A stretch of 64,000 bases of DNA from Acidobacteriota bacterium (GCA_003166795.1 PMUS01000014.1:101589-165588); one strand, 5' to 3'; positions 17,089-25,214 are shown, counted from the stretch's first letter. Notes: a model not told the origin generated them from the sequence alone. Translations and numbers: made by a program.

Positions 17089-17113
17089 AGTTCGAATCTA
17101 GCCCGGGGAGCCA
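17089..17113 (+). repeat. att-like direct repeat, downstream copy
   Basis: This exactly repeats 16963-16987. The 101 bp between the copies hold no gene, so if an element was present it has been lost. No complete second tRNA can be folded here: the 5' half is missing. Confidence 0.8.
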
Positions 17114-17405
17114 TTCTTTACGTCCTCGCAGGAACCGATAATCTTCCATCGAAGTGTGACCCTCCGCGAAAATCGACTCAGCCAGAATCACGTTTGTCGC
17201 GTTCCACTTTGGGCCCGTGCTGCGATGGAAACACGGGTTTGGTGTGTATCGTTGTGCACAGACTGCGATCTTGGCTGCGGACACACTGAAGGTGCAATTG
17301 CTTCCTCACCAAGCACCTTCAGTTCGAGGTAATCGAGCGTTTTGCGAAAGGCATCAATGAATCGCGGCTGACCGAGGTCAAATTGCAACAGCGGAGATCA
17401 AGCAA
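17114..17405. other. Intergenic stretch upstream of the diguanylate cyclase gene
   Basis: About 290 bp hold no credible gene or folded RNA. The stretch should contain the promoter of the downstream response regulator; I see no near-consensus one. Confidence 0.4.
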
Positions 17406-18398
17406 ATGAGGAAAGACTCGATCGAAACCCTACTCCTGGTCGAAGACAACCCGGGAGACGCTCGTTTGCTACATGAGATGTACAACGAACAAGGCACGCA
17501 GCTTGCCGAATTGACGCATGTAGAGAGCATGGCTGACGCCGAAAAGCATCTTTCCGAGTTTCCGGTGGACATCGTCGTGCTGGACCTGGGGCTTCCGGAT
17601 GTACAAGGACTGGACGCGGTTCGGCGGGCTCGCGCAGCTGCGCCCGGCGCAGCATTGGTGGTAGTTACAGGCCTGGACGACGAGGATCTTGCGGGGCGGG
17701 CGTTGCGAGAAGGCGCGCAGGACTACCTCGTCAAGGGACAAATCGACGCGCGCGGGCTGATGCGAGCCCTGCAATTTGCTATCAAACGAAAAACTCTGGA
17801 TGATGTCTCGATCATCGAGAAAAAATTGATGGTCCACTCAGCCCAGCACGATTTTCTGACCGGCTTACCCAATCGAATGCTGCTGAACGACCGCGTGAGC
17901 CAGGCTATTGCCTGGGCTCCGCGCCACCAGAAAAAAGTCGCGGTGCTATTTCTGGATTTGAATGGCTTCAAAGTGATCAACGATTCCAAGGGCCACCTGG
18001 CAGGCGACAAACTTCTCCAATCCGTCACCAGGCGCCTGGTTGATTGCGTGCGCAGCTCAGACACCGTCAGCCGCCAGGGAGGCGATGAATTCGTCGCCCT
18101 GCTGGCGGAGGTGGGACATTACGAGGATGCCGCCATTACGGCGCGACGCATGCTGGATGCCGTGGCGGAGGTTCATTCGATCGACCAGCACGAGGTTCAC
18201 ATCACCGCCAGCATCGGCATAGCCATATATCCCGATGACGGGGTTGATGCGAAGACATTGATGAAGAACGCGGACAGGGCGATGTATCACGCCAAGAAGG
18301 ACTTGAACCCGAGTTACCGTTTCTTCGAGGCAGCCATGAACTCCGCCGGCGAGCAGCGAGAAACCTTCGACCTGGGAAGGCCGGGTCTCCTAAACTAA
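17406..18398 (+). CDS. Response regulator with GGDEF domain (diguanylate cyclase)
   Basis: This 330-residue protein has an N-terminal receiver domain (about 8-125) with acidic residues Glu13-Asp14, phospho-acceptor Asp60 (VVLDLGLPD), Thr88 and Lys110. A GGDEF domain follows (about 150-310) with the intact motif GGDEF at 225-229 and an inhibitory I-site RSSD five residues upstream. It should make cyclic di-GMP when phosphorylated, with product feedback. No EAL domain is present. No histidine kinase gene lies next to it, so its partner is elsewhere. The output would affect motility, surface attachment or development. Confidence 0.95.
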   Translation: MRKDSIETLLLVEDNPGDARLLHEMYNEQGTQLAELTHVESMADAEKHLSEFPVDIVVLDLGLPDVQGLDAVRRARAAAPGAALVVVTGLDDEDLAGRALREGAQDYLVKGQIDARGLMRALQFAIKRKTLDDVSIIEKKLMVHSAQHDFLTGLPNRMLLNDRVSQAIAWAPRHQKKVAVLFLDLNGFKVINDSKGHLAGDKLLQSVTRRLVDCVRSSDTVSRQGGDEFVALLAEVGHYEDAAITARRMLDAVAEVHSIDQHEVHITASIGIAIYPDDGVDAKTLMKNADRAMYHAKKDLNPSYRFFEAAMNSAGEQRETFDLGRPGLLN

Positions 18399-18769
18399 TC
18401 GAATTGTCCAAGAGGCTCGGGACCGCGCATCGTGCTGCCGTTTCGCTCCCGAAACACCGGTCCCGCCATGGTCCGCTGGCTTACCGGCCGGGGACTTAAC
18501 TCTTTGGAAATCCGATCAAAATTGCACAGCCGGCAAAAGCGGCTCCAGCGATTGTAGTCCGATATGAGAGACAGTTTCTTCTATGTGCGGGAATCGATCT
18601 CACGCCTGACGAACACCAGGGCTCCGCACCCCCGACTCCTGATAAACAGCCGTTCCTACACGGCTGGGCCTGACGGTTGGCGCGCCGCCTGGGTTTCTTG
18701 GCAGGTGCTGGCCTGTTGGTTCAAGTGTGCGTTGGTCGCTGTACACCCGTATTTAAACTACTTTTTCAG
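18399..18769. other. Intergenic region with one nested hairpin
   Basis: After the cyclase stop a structure can be folded at 18419-18464: outer GGGACCG/CGGTCCC and inner GTTTCG/CGAAAC around CTCC. There is no T-tract. The rest shows no gene; the short frame at 18564-18773 has no protein character. Confidence 0.4.
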
Positions 18770-18958
18770 GTGAGTCACACGAACGAGATCAACGTAGCGG
18801 TAGACAAGCTGCAGCTCATCCAGCAGTCGTGGATCGAGCTCGGACGCACGAGAATGAACACCGCGGAGTACCAGGCTCTCATAAACAGGATTCGGGTCCT
18901 GTCGGCTGAATTTCAGGCGCTCGTTAACTCGCCTCAGAAGCCCGAGAAATCGAAATGA
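18770..18958 (+). CDS. Short helical protein, unknown function
   Basis: The frame from the GTG at 18770 gives 62 residues; it is open further upstream, but that part (Arg/Trp/Cys rich) looks non-coding. The product (NEINVAVDKLQLIQQSWIEL and EYQALINRIRVLSAEFQALV) has regular heptad-like leucines and should form helices. I recognise no family. A weak CAGG precedes the start. Confidence 0.45.
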   Translation: MSHTNEINVAVDKLQLIQQSWIELGRTRMNTAEYQALINRIRVLSAEFQALVNSPQKPEKSK

Positions 18959-18966
18959 AAAAGAAG

Positions 18967-19356
18967 CTACGGCTTGGAATCGTCGTTGTCGCCGTGGGCG
19001 CTTGAGTTGGTCTCTGCTTTTACCGGGGCCGACCTCAGGAGCAGATTGTCGGATAGTTCTAATACACCTTCAGCCCAGTCGGAGACAAAGTGACCCCATC
19101 GCAATAGATTTGGACTCGCGGGGAGCCACACTTTGTACATGGTGACGCCATCCATCTCGTATATCTGCCTGACCAAGCCGTGTTCTTTTGTGTTCCGGTT
19201 GTAAACGCAGTCCTCCACACGGAACTGACAGTTCGCTGCCGCAGGTGTTCCGGGAGTTTTCCGAACGGGCGCGGCCGTGCGAGACGCGGCCATTTCCTCT
19301 GCGACGCCGCCAAATGCCACGTCATCCAGGTTGTTCCTGTGGCTCTCATCCGCCAT
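18967..19356 (-). CDS. Hypothetical protein
   Basis: I start it at ATG 19356 (129 residues, MADESHRNNLDD); a TTG at 19386 is possible. After a low-complexity N-terminus, residues about 40-110 form a compact domain (FRVEDCVYNRNTKEHGLVRQ, KVWLPASP, FVSDWAEGVLELSDN), likely a small beta-rich fold. It is convergent with the preceding short gene. No function can be named. Confidence 0.55.
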   Translation of the reverse strand: MADESHRNNLDDVAFGGVAEEMAASRTAAPVRKTPGTPAAANCQFRVEDCVYNRNTKEHGLVRQIYEMDGVTMYKVWLPASPNLLRWGHFVSDWAEGVLELSDNLLLRSAPVKAETNSSAHGDNDDSKP

Positions 19357-19386
19357 TTGGTCATAGTAAAACCAAGGTGGAAACAA

Positions 19387-19752
19387 CGCTGTTCAATCCT
19401 GCTCACATGTCGTGGCTGTGGAACGGGGACCGGGTAGCCCCTGGTTAACCGGTCAGGCCGAGTGCCCGGTATGAAGTTCACTGCCGTTAGCAAGTTGGGG
19501 CAATCTCCCCTAAGTCAGCTCCGTTCCAAATTTACTCTGTTTAGTGTATCGACGACCCAAGCGGGCGCACCGTAGCATCGGTTGCTGCGCCGGAGGATCA
19601 GGCGTCCGGCTCATGGCATGCGTTCGATGCCTGGGCGCCGGGTTGCAATTAAAACCCTGGAGTGTGCACAACGGGACAGACCCTTATCTTGCCGCCGCTT
19701 AACATGGGCCTTCGGAATCCATGCGCTTCCAAACTCTCAGGAGGTAATTAGT
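19387..19752. other. Intergenic region upstream of the LPXTG gene
   Basis: The 366 bp hold no convincing gene. The frame of the LPXTG gene is open back to 19582, but a consensus ribosome site (CAGGAGG at about 19739-19745) fixes the start at 19753. A promoter is expected here; none is clear. Confidence 0.4.
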
Positions 19753-20469
19753 ATGAAGATCGTAAAGACAATTCTCGCAGTACTGGCACTGGCACTGCTC
19801 GGCGCTACGTTCGCTCCCGGCGCTCGGGCTGATGAATGGAGCAAGAAGACCGTTATGACGTTCGATCAACCGATCGAGATCCCCGGCCAGATTCTACCCG
19901 CCGGCACTTACACGTTTGCGCTGGTCGAGTCGCATTCCGACCGGAACATCGTGCGCATTTTCAAGGCGGACGGAACGACGGTGGTCGCCACAATCCTGGC
20001 GATTAACAATTATCGGCTTCACTCAACCGACAACACATCGGTCAAGTTCGCCGAGCGGTCGGGCGATAACCCGGAAGCTCTTAAGGCCTGGTTTTACCCT
20101 GGCGACAACTTCGGTCAGGAGTTCGTGTATCCGAGGCAGCGGGCGGCTCAACTAGCCATTGCAGAAAAGGAACCCGTACCCGCGACGGACACCACTGATC
20201 TGAATACTGCTTCAATCGTCGCGATCACCCCAGAGCAACAGGACGAGCCAATTGCCCAGGCTGTGCAGGCCAATCCGGAAGTAGCACCGACACCGGCTCC
20301 CGCTCCGGCTGCGGCTGCGGTCGCCGCTCCTGTCGCACAGGACACAACTCCCGTGACCGTGGCACAGAACGAACAATTGCCGAAGACGGGCAGCCCGATT
20401 CCTTTGATCGCGCTGCTGGGCCTCGGATCCATCGGCGTCGCGTTCACACTGAAGCGATTCGCCAGGTAA
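19753..20469 (+). CDS. Secreted protein with LPXTG sorting signal
   Basis: This 238-residue protein has a signal peptide (1 to about 26, ILAVLALALLGATFAPGARA). A globular part follows (about 27-140, with IPGQILPAGTYTFALVE and VVATILAINNYRL), then an Ala/Pro-rich linker (APTPAPAPAAAA). The C-terminus is a complete sorting signal: LPKTG (209-213), a hydrophobic stretch IPLIALLGLGSIGVAFTL and KRFAR. Such signals are cut between Thr and Gly by sortase and joined to an amine on the cell surface. A class D sortase gene lies 1.1 kb downstream on the same strand. The role of the globular domain is unknown. Confidence 0.9.
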   Translation: MKIVKTILAVLALALLGATFAPGARADEWSKKTVMTFDQPIEIPGQILPAGTYTFALVESHSDRNIVRIFKADGTTVVATILAINNYRLHSTDNTSVKFAERSGDNPEALKAWFYPGDNFGQEFVYPRQRAAQLAIAEKEPVPATDTTDLNTASIVAITPEQQDEPIAQAVQANPEVAPTPAPAPAAAAVAAPVAQDTTPVTVAQNEQLPKTGSPIPLIALLGLGSIGVAFTLKRFAR

Positions 20470-20495
20470 CATTCATAACGCAACGAAACTCCGGT

Positions 20496-20533
20496 GCGCC
20501 GCGGGCTGATACATTATGCTCAACCCGCGGCGC
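20496..20533 (+). other. Hairpin between the LPXTG gene and the VWFA gene
   Basis: A perfect 10-bp stem (GCGCCGCGGG paired with CCCGCGGCGC) with an 18-base loop ends just before the ribosome site AAGGAG of the VWFA gene. There is no T-tract. It could stabilise the upstream message or lower the expression of the downstream genes. Confidence 0.55.
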
Positions 20534-20547
20534 AAGGAGACTTGCCA

Positions 20548-21546
20548 GTGACTTCGAACATCCGATCGCATCGGTTCGGTCTCATTCGTGGATGCTATCG
20601 CCTCACTTCCCTTCTGCTCGTCTGCGGCTTCGCGGCGTATTCGCAGTCACCGGCGCCGGGTGCTGTTGCTTCAGGCCAATCCGCGATTTCGGTGAAGACG
20701 GAACTGGTCGTGCTGCCCGTTCGAGTGACCGACTCGCACGACGATTTCGTTGCCGGGCTTAATCTGGAAAACTTCCAAGTGTACGAGGACGGACGACTGC
20801 AAAAAATCGCCCTGTTTCAGCGCGGCGACACGCCGGTGACCGTGGGCCTGGTGGTTGACCACAGCCGCAGCATGGGCCCCGAGCTCACGGAAGTGGCCGC
20901 AGCGGTTTCGTCCTTTGCTCAATCCAGCAATCCTCAAGACGAGATGTTCGTCGTGGATTTCAACGATCAAGTCTGGTTCCAACTGCTCGATGGAAAACCT
21001 TTCTCGAACGACCCCGCGGAACTTGAGAAAGCCGTCTCGGCCGTTACCGCAAGGGGACGAACCTCGCTTTACGACGCGGTGGCGGAGGGACTCAACCATT
21101 TGCGGCTTGGCCATTGGGACAAAAAAGCGCTGATTATCGTCAGCGACGGCGGCGACAACGCCAGCCAGCACACCTATTCGCAGATCCTCGCCCTGGCCCA
21201 GCGATCGCAGACCTTAATTTACTCGATCGGTTTGCTCGGCGCGCTCGACGAGGACGAGAACCCGAACGCTCTCAAACGGCTCTGCAAGAATACGGGCGGG
21301 ATCGCTTATTTTCCCGGCTCCGAGGTGCACGTGAAGGATATTTCGACCCAGATCGCCCGCGATCTGCGCGAACAATACACACTCGGATTTACGCCGGAGC
21401 AGACCAACAACTCCCGTTCCTTTCGAAAAATCGAAGTGAAGGTTGCCGCTGCCGGCCGAGGCAAACTTCACGCGCGATCGCGGCCCGGCTATTTCGGCGG
21501 GCAGGAGAATCCGCCGGCCGCGGCGGCCGGAAAGAGCGCGTCATGA
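20548..21546 (+). CDS. Secreted VWFA-domain protein (TIGR03436-like)
   Basis: I start it at the GTG at 20548, which lies 8 bases after AAGGAG (332 residues; the frame is open back to 20494). A signal peptide occupies about 1-33 (LTSLLLVCGFAAYSQS). The von Willebrand A domain shows the metal site: DHSRS (104-108), then TSLYD and SDGGDN further on. The N-terminal part (VVLPVRVTD, NLENFQVYEDG) and the C-terminal part (EQYTLGFTP, FRKIEVKV) match the acidobacterial VWFA-related family. Such proteins bind other proteins outside the cytoplasm. The stop overlaps the sortase start by four bases. Confidence 0.9.
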   Translation: MTSNIRSHRFGLIRGCYRLTSLLLVCGFAAYSQSPAPGAVASGQSAISVKTELVVLPVRVTDSHDDFVAGLNLENFQVYEDGRLQKIALFQRGDTPVTVGLVVDHSRSMGPELTEVAAAVSSFAQSSNPQDEMFVVDFNDQVWFQLLDGKPFSNDPAELEKAVSAVTARGRTSLYDAVAEGLNHLRLGHWDKKALIIVSDGGDNASQHTYSQILALAQRSQTLIYSIGLLGALDEDENPNALKRLCKNTGGIAYFPGSEVHVKDISTQIARDLREQYTLGFTPEQTNNSRSFRKIEVKVAAAGRGKLHARSRPGYFGGQENPPAAAAGKSAS

Positions 21547-22181
21547 ATCTCGGTGGCTACGCGCTGAAAAAAGACCGGCGAATGAGCGCGCTCACCCTTC
21601 GTGGAGCGTGCTTTTTTTTCCTGGCGGCGGGAATTCTGGCGCTCGGTTACGCGGGCTACGTCGTCGCGGACGCACATGCGTATCAGGCGGTTGAGAAATC
21701 GAAATTTGAAAACGTGAGCCGGAGTCAGGTGTTGCAACCCGTGACCGAGGGCGGCGTGATTGGCGAGATGGATGTCCCCCGCCTGGGGATCCAGACCATG
21801 GTCGTACAAGGCGATTCGGCCAAGATTTTGCGGCGCGCCGTGGGCCACATGCCTGAGACGCCTTTGCCCTGGGAATCCGGCAATGCGGCTCTCGCCGGCC
21901 ATCGCGACAGTTTCTTTCGCCCACTGCGAAATATCCGGGCAGGTGACGCGATCACGTTCAAGACGGTCAATGGCGATTTTCAGTACGAAGTGGAATACAC
22001 CGAGGTGGTTCCCGCGAGCGACGTGGAGGTGCTAGACGCATCGAGCGGGCGCACGTTGACGCTGATCACATGCTTCCCGTTTTATTACGTCGGCTCGGCG
22101 CCCAATCGGTTTGTCGTTCGCGCTCGGGAAGTTGGATCGCCAGCGCGGTTCGCCGAACATCCTGACGCGGCTAGCTTCTAG
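21543..22181 (+). CDS. Class D sortase
   Basis: This 212-residue protein has an N-terminal membrane anchor (about 20-42, FFFLAAGILALGYAGYVVADA). The catalytic His is His120 (AGHRD), the catalytic Cys is Cys177 (TLITC), and the likely Arg is Arg189 (NRFVV). YYVGSAPNRF is the class D signature. It should cut LPXTG-type signals and transfer the protein to a surface amine. It is coupled (ATGA) to the VWFA gene, and the LPXTG protein at 19753 is the obvious substrate. Sortases are uncommon in organisms with an outer membrane. Confidence 0.93.
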   Translation: MNLGGYALKKDRRMSALTLRGACFFFLAAGILALGYAGYVVADAHAYQAVEKSKFENVSRSQVLQPVTEGGVIGEMDVPRLGIQTMVVQGDSAKILRRAVGHMPETPLPWESGNAALAGHRDSFFRPLRNIRAGDAITFKTVNGDFQYEVEYTEVVPASDVEVLDASSGRTLTLITCFPFYYVGSAPNRFVVRAREVGSPARFAEHPDAASF

Positions 22182-22402
22182 AAGCTCCGGCACGTTGGCT
22201 GACGGTTGCAGCACGGCGAGTCGCCGCACTCCACAAGGCATCGCAACCTGCCGCTTTTCCGCCATCCAGCAGGAGCTTCGTAGCGGCCCCCACTGCCGAA
22301 TCGAATCACCAGGTGTCCATAAGTGAACAGACACCCGCCTGCGCGCCCACTAAGATGCGGCTCTGTGGGTGCTGTAAAAGACCCAAAGGAGTTAGAAAAT
22401 TC

Positions 22403-22594
22403 ATGCCTTTACTTCAAATCGTAATGGTTTTGGTTGTAGTGGGGGTCTTGCTTTGGCTGGTCAATCGTTTCATACCAATGCAGGGAACGATCAAATCAAT
22501 CCTGAACGCGGTGGTGGTGATTTGCGTGGTCCTGTGGCTTCTGAACATTTTTGGACTCTTTAGTTCGTTCTCCCGGATCCACATCGGGGCGTAG
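22403..22594 (+). CDS. Thivi_2564-like two-helix membrane protein
   Basis: The ATG at 22403 follows AAAGGAG (63 residues). Two membrane segments are visible (IVMVLVVVGVLLWLVNRF and AVVVICVVLWLLNIFGLF) separated by IPMQGTIKSIL, the pattern of the Thivi_2564 family. No biochemical function is known. It opens a run of small membrane proteins of the kind often induced by stress. Confidence 0.8.
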   Translation: MPLLQIVMVLVVVGVLLWLVNRFIPMQGTIKSILNAVVVICVVLWLLNIFGLFSSFSRIHIGA

Positions 22595-22630
22595 CATTTC
22601 ACGCTAAACGCAGAACAGAAGGAGCAAACG

Positions 22631-22786
22631 ATGCTTGGAACAATATTGGTAGTGATTTTGATTCTCGCGCTCGTGGGTGCGCTGCCACGATGGTCCCATA
22701 GCAGGAACTGGGGCTATTACCCGACCGGCGGCGTAGGGCTCGTGCTCCTCATCATCGTCATCCTGCTGGTTCTCGGCCGCCTCTAA
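22631..22786 (+). CDS. DUF3309 family small membrane protein
   Basis: Translation of this short frame gives 51 residues: MLGTILVVILILALVGALPR, then WSHSRNWGYYPTGGVG and a second membrane helix ending LLVLGRL. The pattern ALPxWxHSRxWGYxPxGGxG is that of DUF3309. GGAG precedes the start (22621-22624). The function is unknown. It is probably cotranscribed with the Thivi_2564-like gene 36 bp upstream. Confidence 0.85.
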   Translation: MLGTILVVILILALVGALPRWSHSRNWGYYPTGGVGLVLLIIVILLVLGRL

Positions 22787-22941
22787 GTTATCTCCGTGCC
22801 GCCCATGCGCGGCACGGAGTTCCTTGTCCCTTCAAAGACCAGGTTCGCCAAACTGTCGAACACTTCGCCGGGTTTTACAACTTCAGCGGCTGCGTGATAT
22901 AAGAGGCGAATAGCGAAGCTTTCCAGGGATGCGCGTGTCAC

Positions 22942-23721
22942 ATGATGATGGACGCAATCGCATTTCGCCGATCCCGTAGTTTGATTTGCACTTTTGTCGC
23001 ATCTCTCGTGGCCGTACTCAGCTTCGGCCAGACCAGCCCCGCACAGACTCTTATCGTCGCAGGTGCGCGCACGATGCCGCCAACGATCGTCGTCGGCTTC
23101 GTCGGCGGGTTCATCAAGCACGATAATCTGATCCACAGCGAGGTGCAGCTGGCGGCGCGGCTGCGCGAGGCATACCCGCTGGGTGTGGACGTGGAAACCT
23201 TTGAGAATCACGGCGGGGAGATTGCGCTGAAGAAAGTTCTGGGCCTGCTGGACACGAACCACGACGGGACGCTGGCTCCGCAGGAGAAACAGGATGCCCG
23301 CATCATCATTTACGGGCATAGCTGGGGCGCATCGGAAGGCATCGCGCTGGCGCGGGAGCTGCAAACGAATGGCATTCCCGTGCTGCTCACCATTCAAGTG
23401 GACAGCGTTTCCAAGATGCACCAAAACGACGCGGTGATCCCCGCGAACGTCGCGCGGGCCGCCAATTTCTATCAGCCGGACGGACTGATCCACGGCCAAC
23501 CCAGCATTCGCGCCGCCGATCCGACGCGCACGAATATCATCGGAAATTTCCGGTTCGACTATAAAGCGAGCGCTTATAACTGCGCCGGGTATCCGTGGTT
23601 CGACCGGCTCTTCATGAAATCTCACATCCAGATTGAATGCGATGCAAATGTATGGAAGCAAGCGGAGTCGCTGATACGTTCGGCGCTGCCTTCATCAATC
23701 AGAAGCGGAACGCAAGAATGA
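22942..23721 (+). CDS. Secreted alpha/beta-hydrolase-like protein
   Basis: This 259-residue protein has a signal peptide ending near SPAQT (about 35). The core shows VVGFVGGF, then a nucleophile elbow GHSWG (125-129, Ser127), as in lipases and serine esterases. A DTNHDGTLAPQE stretch (104-115) looks like a calcium-binding EF-hand loop inserted before the elbow. A candidate catalytic His lies in FMKSHIQIEC near residue 224. The substrate is not known. The gene is convergent with a Crp/Fnr gene 20 bp away. Confidence 0.7.
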   Translation: MMMDAIAFRRSRSLICTFVASLVAVLSFGQTSPAQTLIVAGARTMPPTIVVGFVGGFIKHDNLIHSEVQLAARLREAYPLGVDVETFENHGGEIALKKVLGLLDTNHDGTLAPQEKQDARIIIYGHSWGASEGIALARELQTNGIPVLLTIQVDSVSKMHQNDAVIPANVARAANFYQPDGLIHGQPSIRAADPTRTNIIGNFRFDYKASAYNCAGYPWFDRLFMKSHIQIECDANVWKQAESLIRSALPSSIRSGTQE

Positions 23722-23741
23722 TGCTCTCCGCGCGCGGCCGA

Positions 23742-24413
23742 TCAATCGTGCAGGACGACACTGAGAAGAGAATCGTTTACGTGCAGCCCGCCGTTATATT
23801 TGATAAATCCCAGCCTCTTGAATTTGTTCATGAAAAAATTGACGCGTGACCGCGTGGTGCCGATCATTTCCGCCAGCGTCTCCTGCGATACTTTGGGGAC
23901 GTCCCACTGAGGCTTTTCTTCCTTGCCGTAGCGGGCGAGCAATAAGAGAGTTCGCGCCAGGCGTTTCTCGCTGGAATTAAAGAGCTGATCTATCAAATCC
24001 TCTTCAATCCGGATGTTGCGCTCCAGCATATAGGCGATGAAGCGATCCGAAAGCGTGTGTTCCGCGTGGAGTACGCGGATCATTTCCTTCAAGCCGATCA
24101 CGAGCAGCGTGGCAGACGACGCCGCGGTAGCCGTTGCGATGCGCAGCGGCTGTCCCGCCAAACCGCCTTCGCCGACGAAGTCACCGGGTTTCAATATCGC
24201 GACGACGGCCTCCTTGCCGGTCTGCGACACGACGGAGAGCCTCACCTCGCCTTTTTGGATGTACATCACATCCTTGCAGAGATCTCCCTGCGAGAATATG
24301 GTGTCCTTCGGTTTGTACTCGACGATTGTCCTAGCGAGGCCTGCGGAATCGAGGAAGGCCTGAGCATCGAATGTGCCGATCCTCCCGTTCTTCGTCCTTT
24401 TCTTTGTCTTCAT
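23742..24413 (-). CDS. Crp/Fnr-family transcription regulator
   Basis: I start it at ATG 24413 (223 residues, MKTKKRTKNG); an upstream ATG at 24458 is less likely. A cyclic-nucleotide-binding-type domain spans about 25-140 (GDLCKDVMYIQKGEVRLSVV, GDFVGEGGLAG). The C-terminal winged helix (about 150-220) contains ETLAEMIGTTRSRVNFFMNKF. The Cys cluster of Fnr is absent. The effector is unknown. It may control the small stress-type genes on either side, and a palindrome in its own leader suggests self-regulation. Confidence 0.88.
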   Translation of the reverse strand: MKTKKRTKNGRIGTFDAQAFLDSAGLARTIVEYKPKDTIFSQGDLCKDVMYIQKGEVRLSVVSQTGKEAVVAILKPGDFVGEGGLAGQPLRIATATAASSATLLVIGLKEMIRVLHAEHTLSDRFIAYMLERNIRIEEDLIDQLFNSSEKRLARTLLLLARYGKEEKPQWDVPKVSQETLAEMIGTTRSRVNFFMNKFKRLGFIKYNGGLHVNDSLLSVVLHD

Positions 24414-24419
24414 AGTGTT

Positions 24420-24434
24420 AGAACCCCTAGTTCT
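24420..24434. promoter_or_regulatory. Palindrome in the leader of the Crp/Fnr gene
   Basis: AGAAC and GTTCT arms flank a 5-bp centre seven bases upstream of the start codon. A TATAAT element (24450-24455, minus strand) lies just upstream of it, so a protein bound here would block transcription. This is a candidate self-operator. Confidence 0.4.
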
Positions 24435-24679
24435 CGAATCTTGCCTCATATTATACATCTCTTCCTACGAAATGACCTATACCACGCAGGCTAGAAAGTA
24501 CCTCCACATTCGCGGATACGTGCAAAAGAGCACAGACGCTCGCCCGCGCTGCGCCTAGCATATCTCTTGTAACAGGTGAGACAGGTACGGCAGTGCCGTT
24601 GCCGAGGCTGGTCAGGCTCCCCGACACTTTCCGGCGTACCGAGAGACAAAATCGCAGAGTGCCTTTGGAGGATTCGAAC

Positions 24680-24961
24680 ATGCGCCATACACATCGCTAC
24701 ATCGGTTCGCTATTCCTGGCCGCCGTCCTTTCGGCGCCGGTGGCTATCATGGCGGCACCCGTGCCGCAAGACGCCAGCGTACAAGTTCGAGTCTACGACC
24801 GCGACCACAAGGACTACCACAACTGGGATGACAACGAAAACCGGCAGTGGGGAATATTCCTGACCAACAATCACAGGAAGTCTCACGAGTTTGCGAAGGC
24901 AAACAGGAAAGAGCAGTCGGAATACTGGAATTGGCGCCACGCCCATCCCGACAACAATTAG
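24680..24961 (+). CDS. Small secreted basic protein, unknown function
   Basis: The ATG at 24680 follows TTTGGAGG (93 residues). Residues 1-27 are a signal peptide (FLAAVLSAPVAIMAA). The mature part is rich in charged and aromatic residues (VYDRDHKDYHNWDDNENRQW, then NHRKSHEFAKA and EYWNWRHAHPD). I know similar small secreted proteins from this phylum by pattern only; no function is assigned. It stands in a run of stress-type genes. Confidence 0.75.
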   Translation: MRHTHRYIGSLFLAAVLSAPVAIMAAPVPQDASVQVRVYDRDHKDYHNWDDNENRQWGIFLTNNHRKSHEFAKANRKEQSEYWNWRHAHPDNN

Positions 24962-25045
24962 CCAAAGCATGCGGCCGGCGACGAAATGCGGCGCGCGGCG
25001 CAACACATGCGGATTGATTGCAATCGCTTTGGAAAGAGACCCTGA

Positions 25046-25198
25046 ATGCTCGGCACAGTTTTTGCGGGTTTGCTGATCTTGTGGCTCCTAGGGATGGTGA
25101 CCGCCTACACGATGGGCGGGTTCATTCACATCCTGCTCGCTTTGGCGATTATCGTCCTGGTGGTTCGCGTGATTCAGGGGCGAAGGATCGCCTCCTGA
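25046..25198 (+). CDS. lmo0937-type small membrane protein (DUF5670-like)
   Basis: This 50-residue product (MLGTVFAGLLILWLLGMVTA, then YTMGGFIHILLALAIIVLVV and RVIQGRRIAS) has two membrane helices and the GGFIHILLxLAxIxxxxR pattern of the lmo0937 family. An AAAGAGA lies upstream. The function is unknown. A DUF3185 gene starts 16 bp after its stop, so they probably form one unit. Confidence 0.85.
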   Translation: MLGTVFAGLLILWLLGMVTAYTMGGFIHILLALAIIVLVVRVIQGRRIAS

Positions 25199-25214
25199 TG
25201 AAGGAGTTGCACAC

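Noticed and set aside
17089-17113. A second tRNA gene
   Set aside because: Only the T-arm to CCA part is repeated; no acceptor 5' strand, D arm or anticodon arm can be folded.
22783-23661. 292-codon minus-strand frame opposite the secreted hydrolase
   Set aside because: The plus-strand frame has a signal peptide and a GHSWG elbow; the minus frame has neither.
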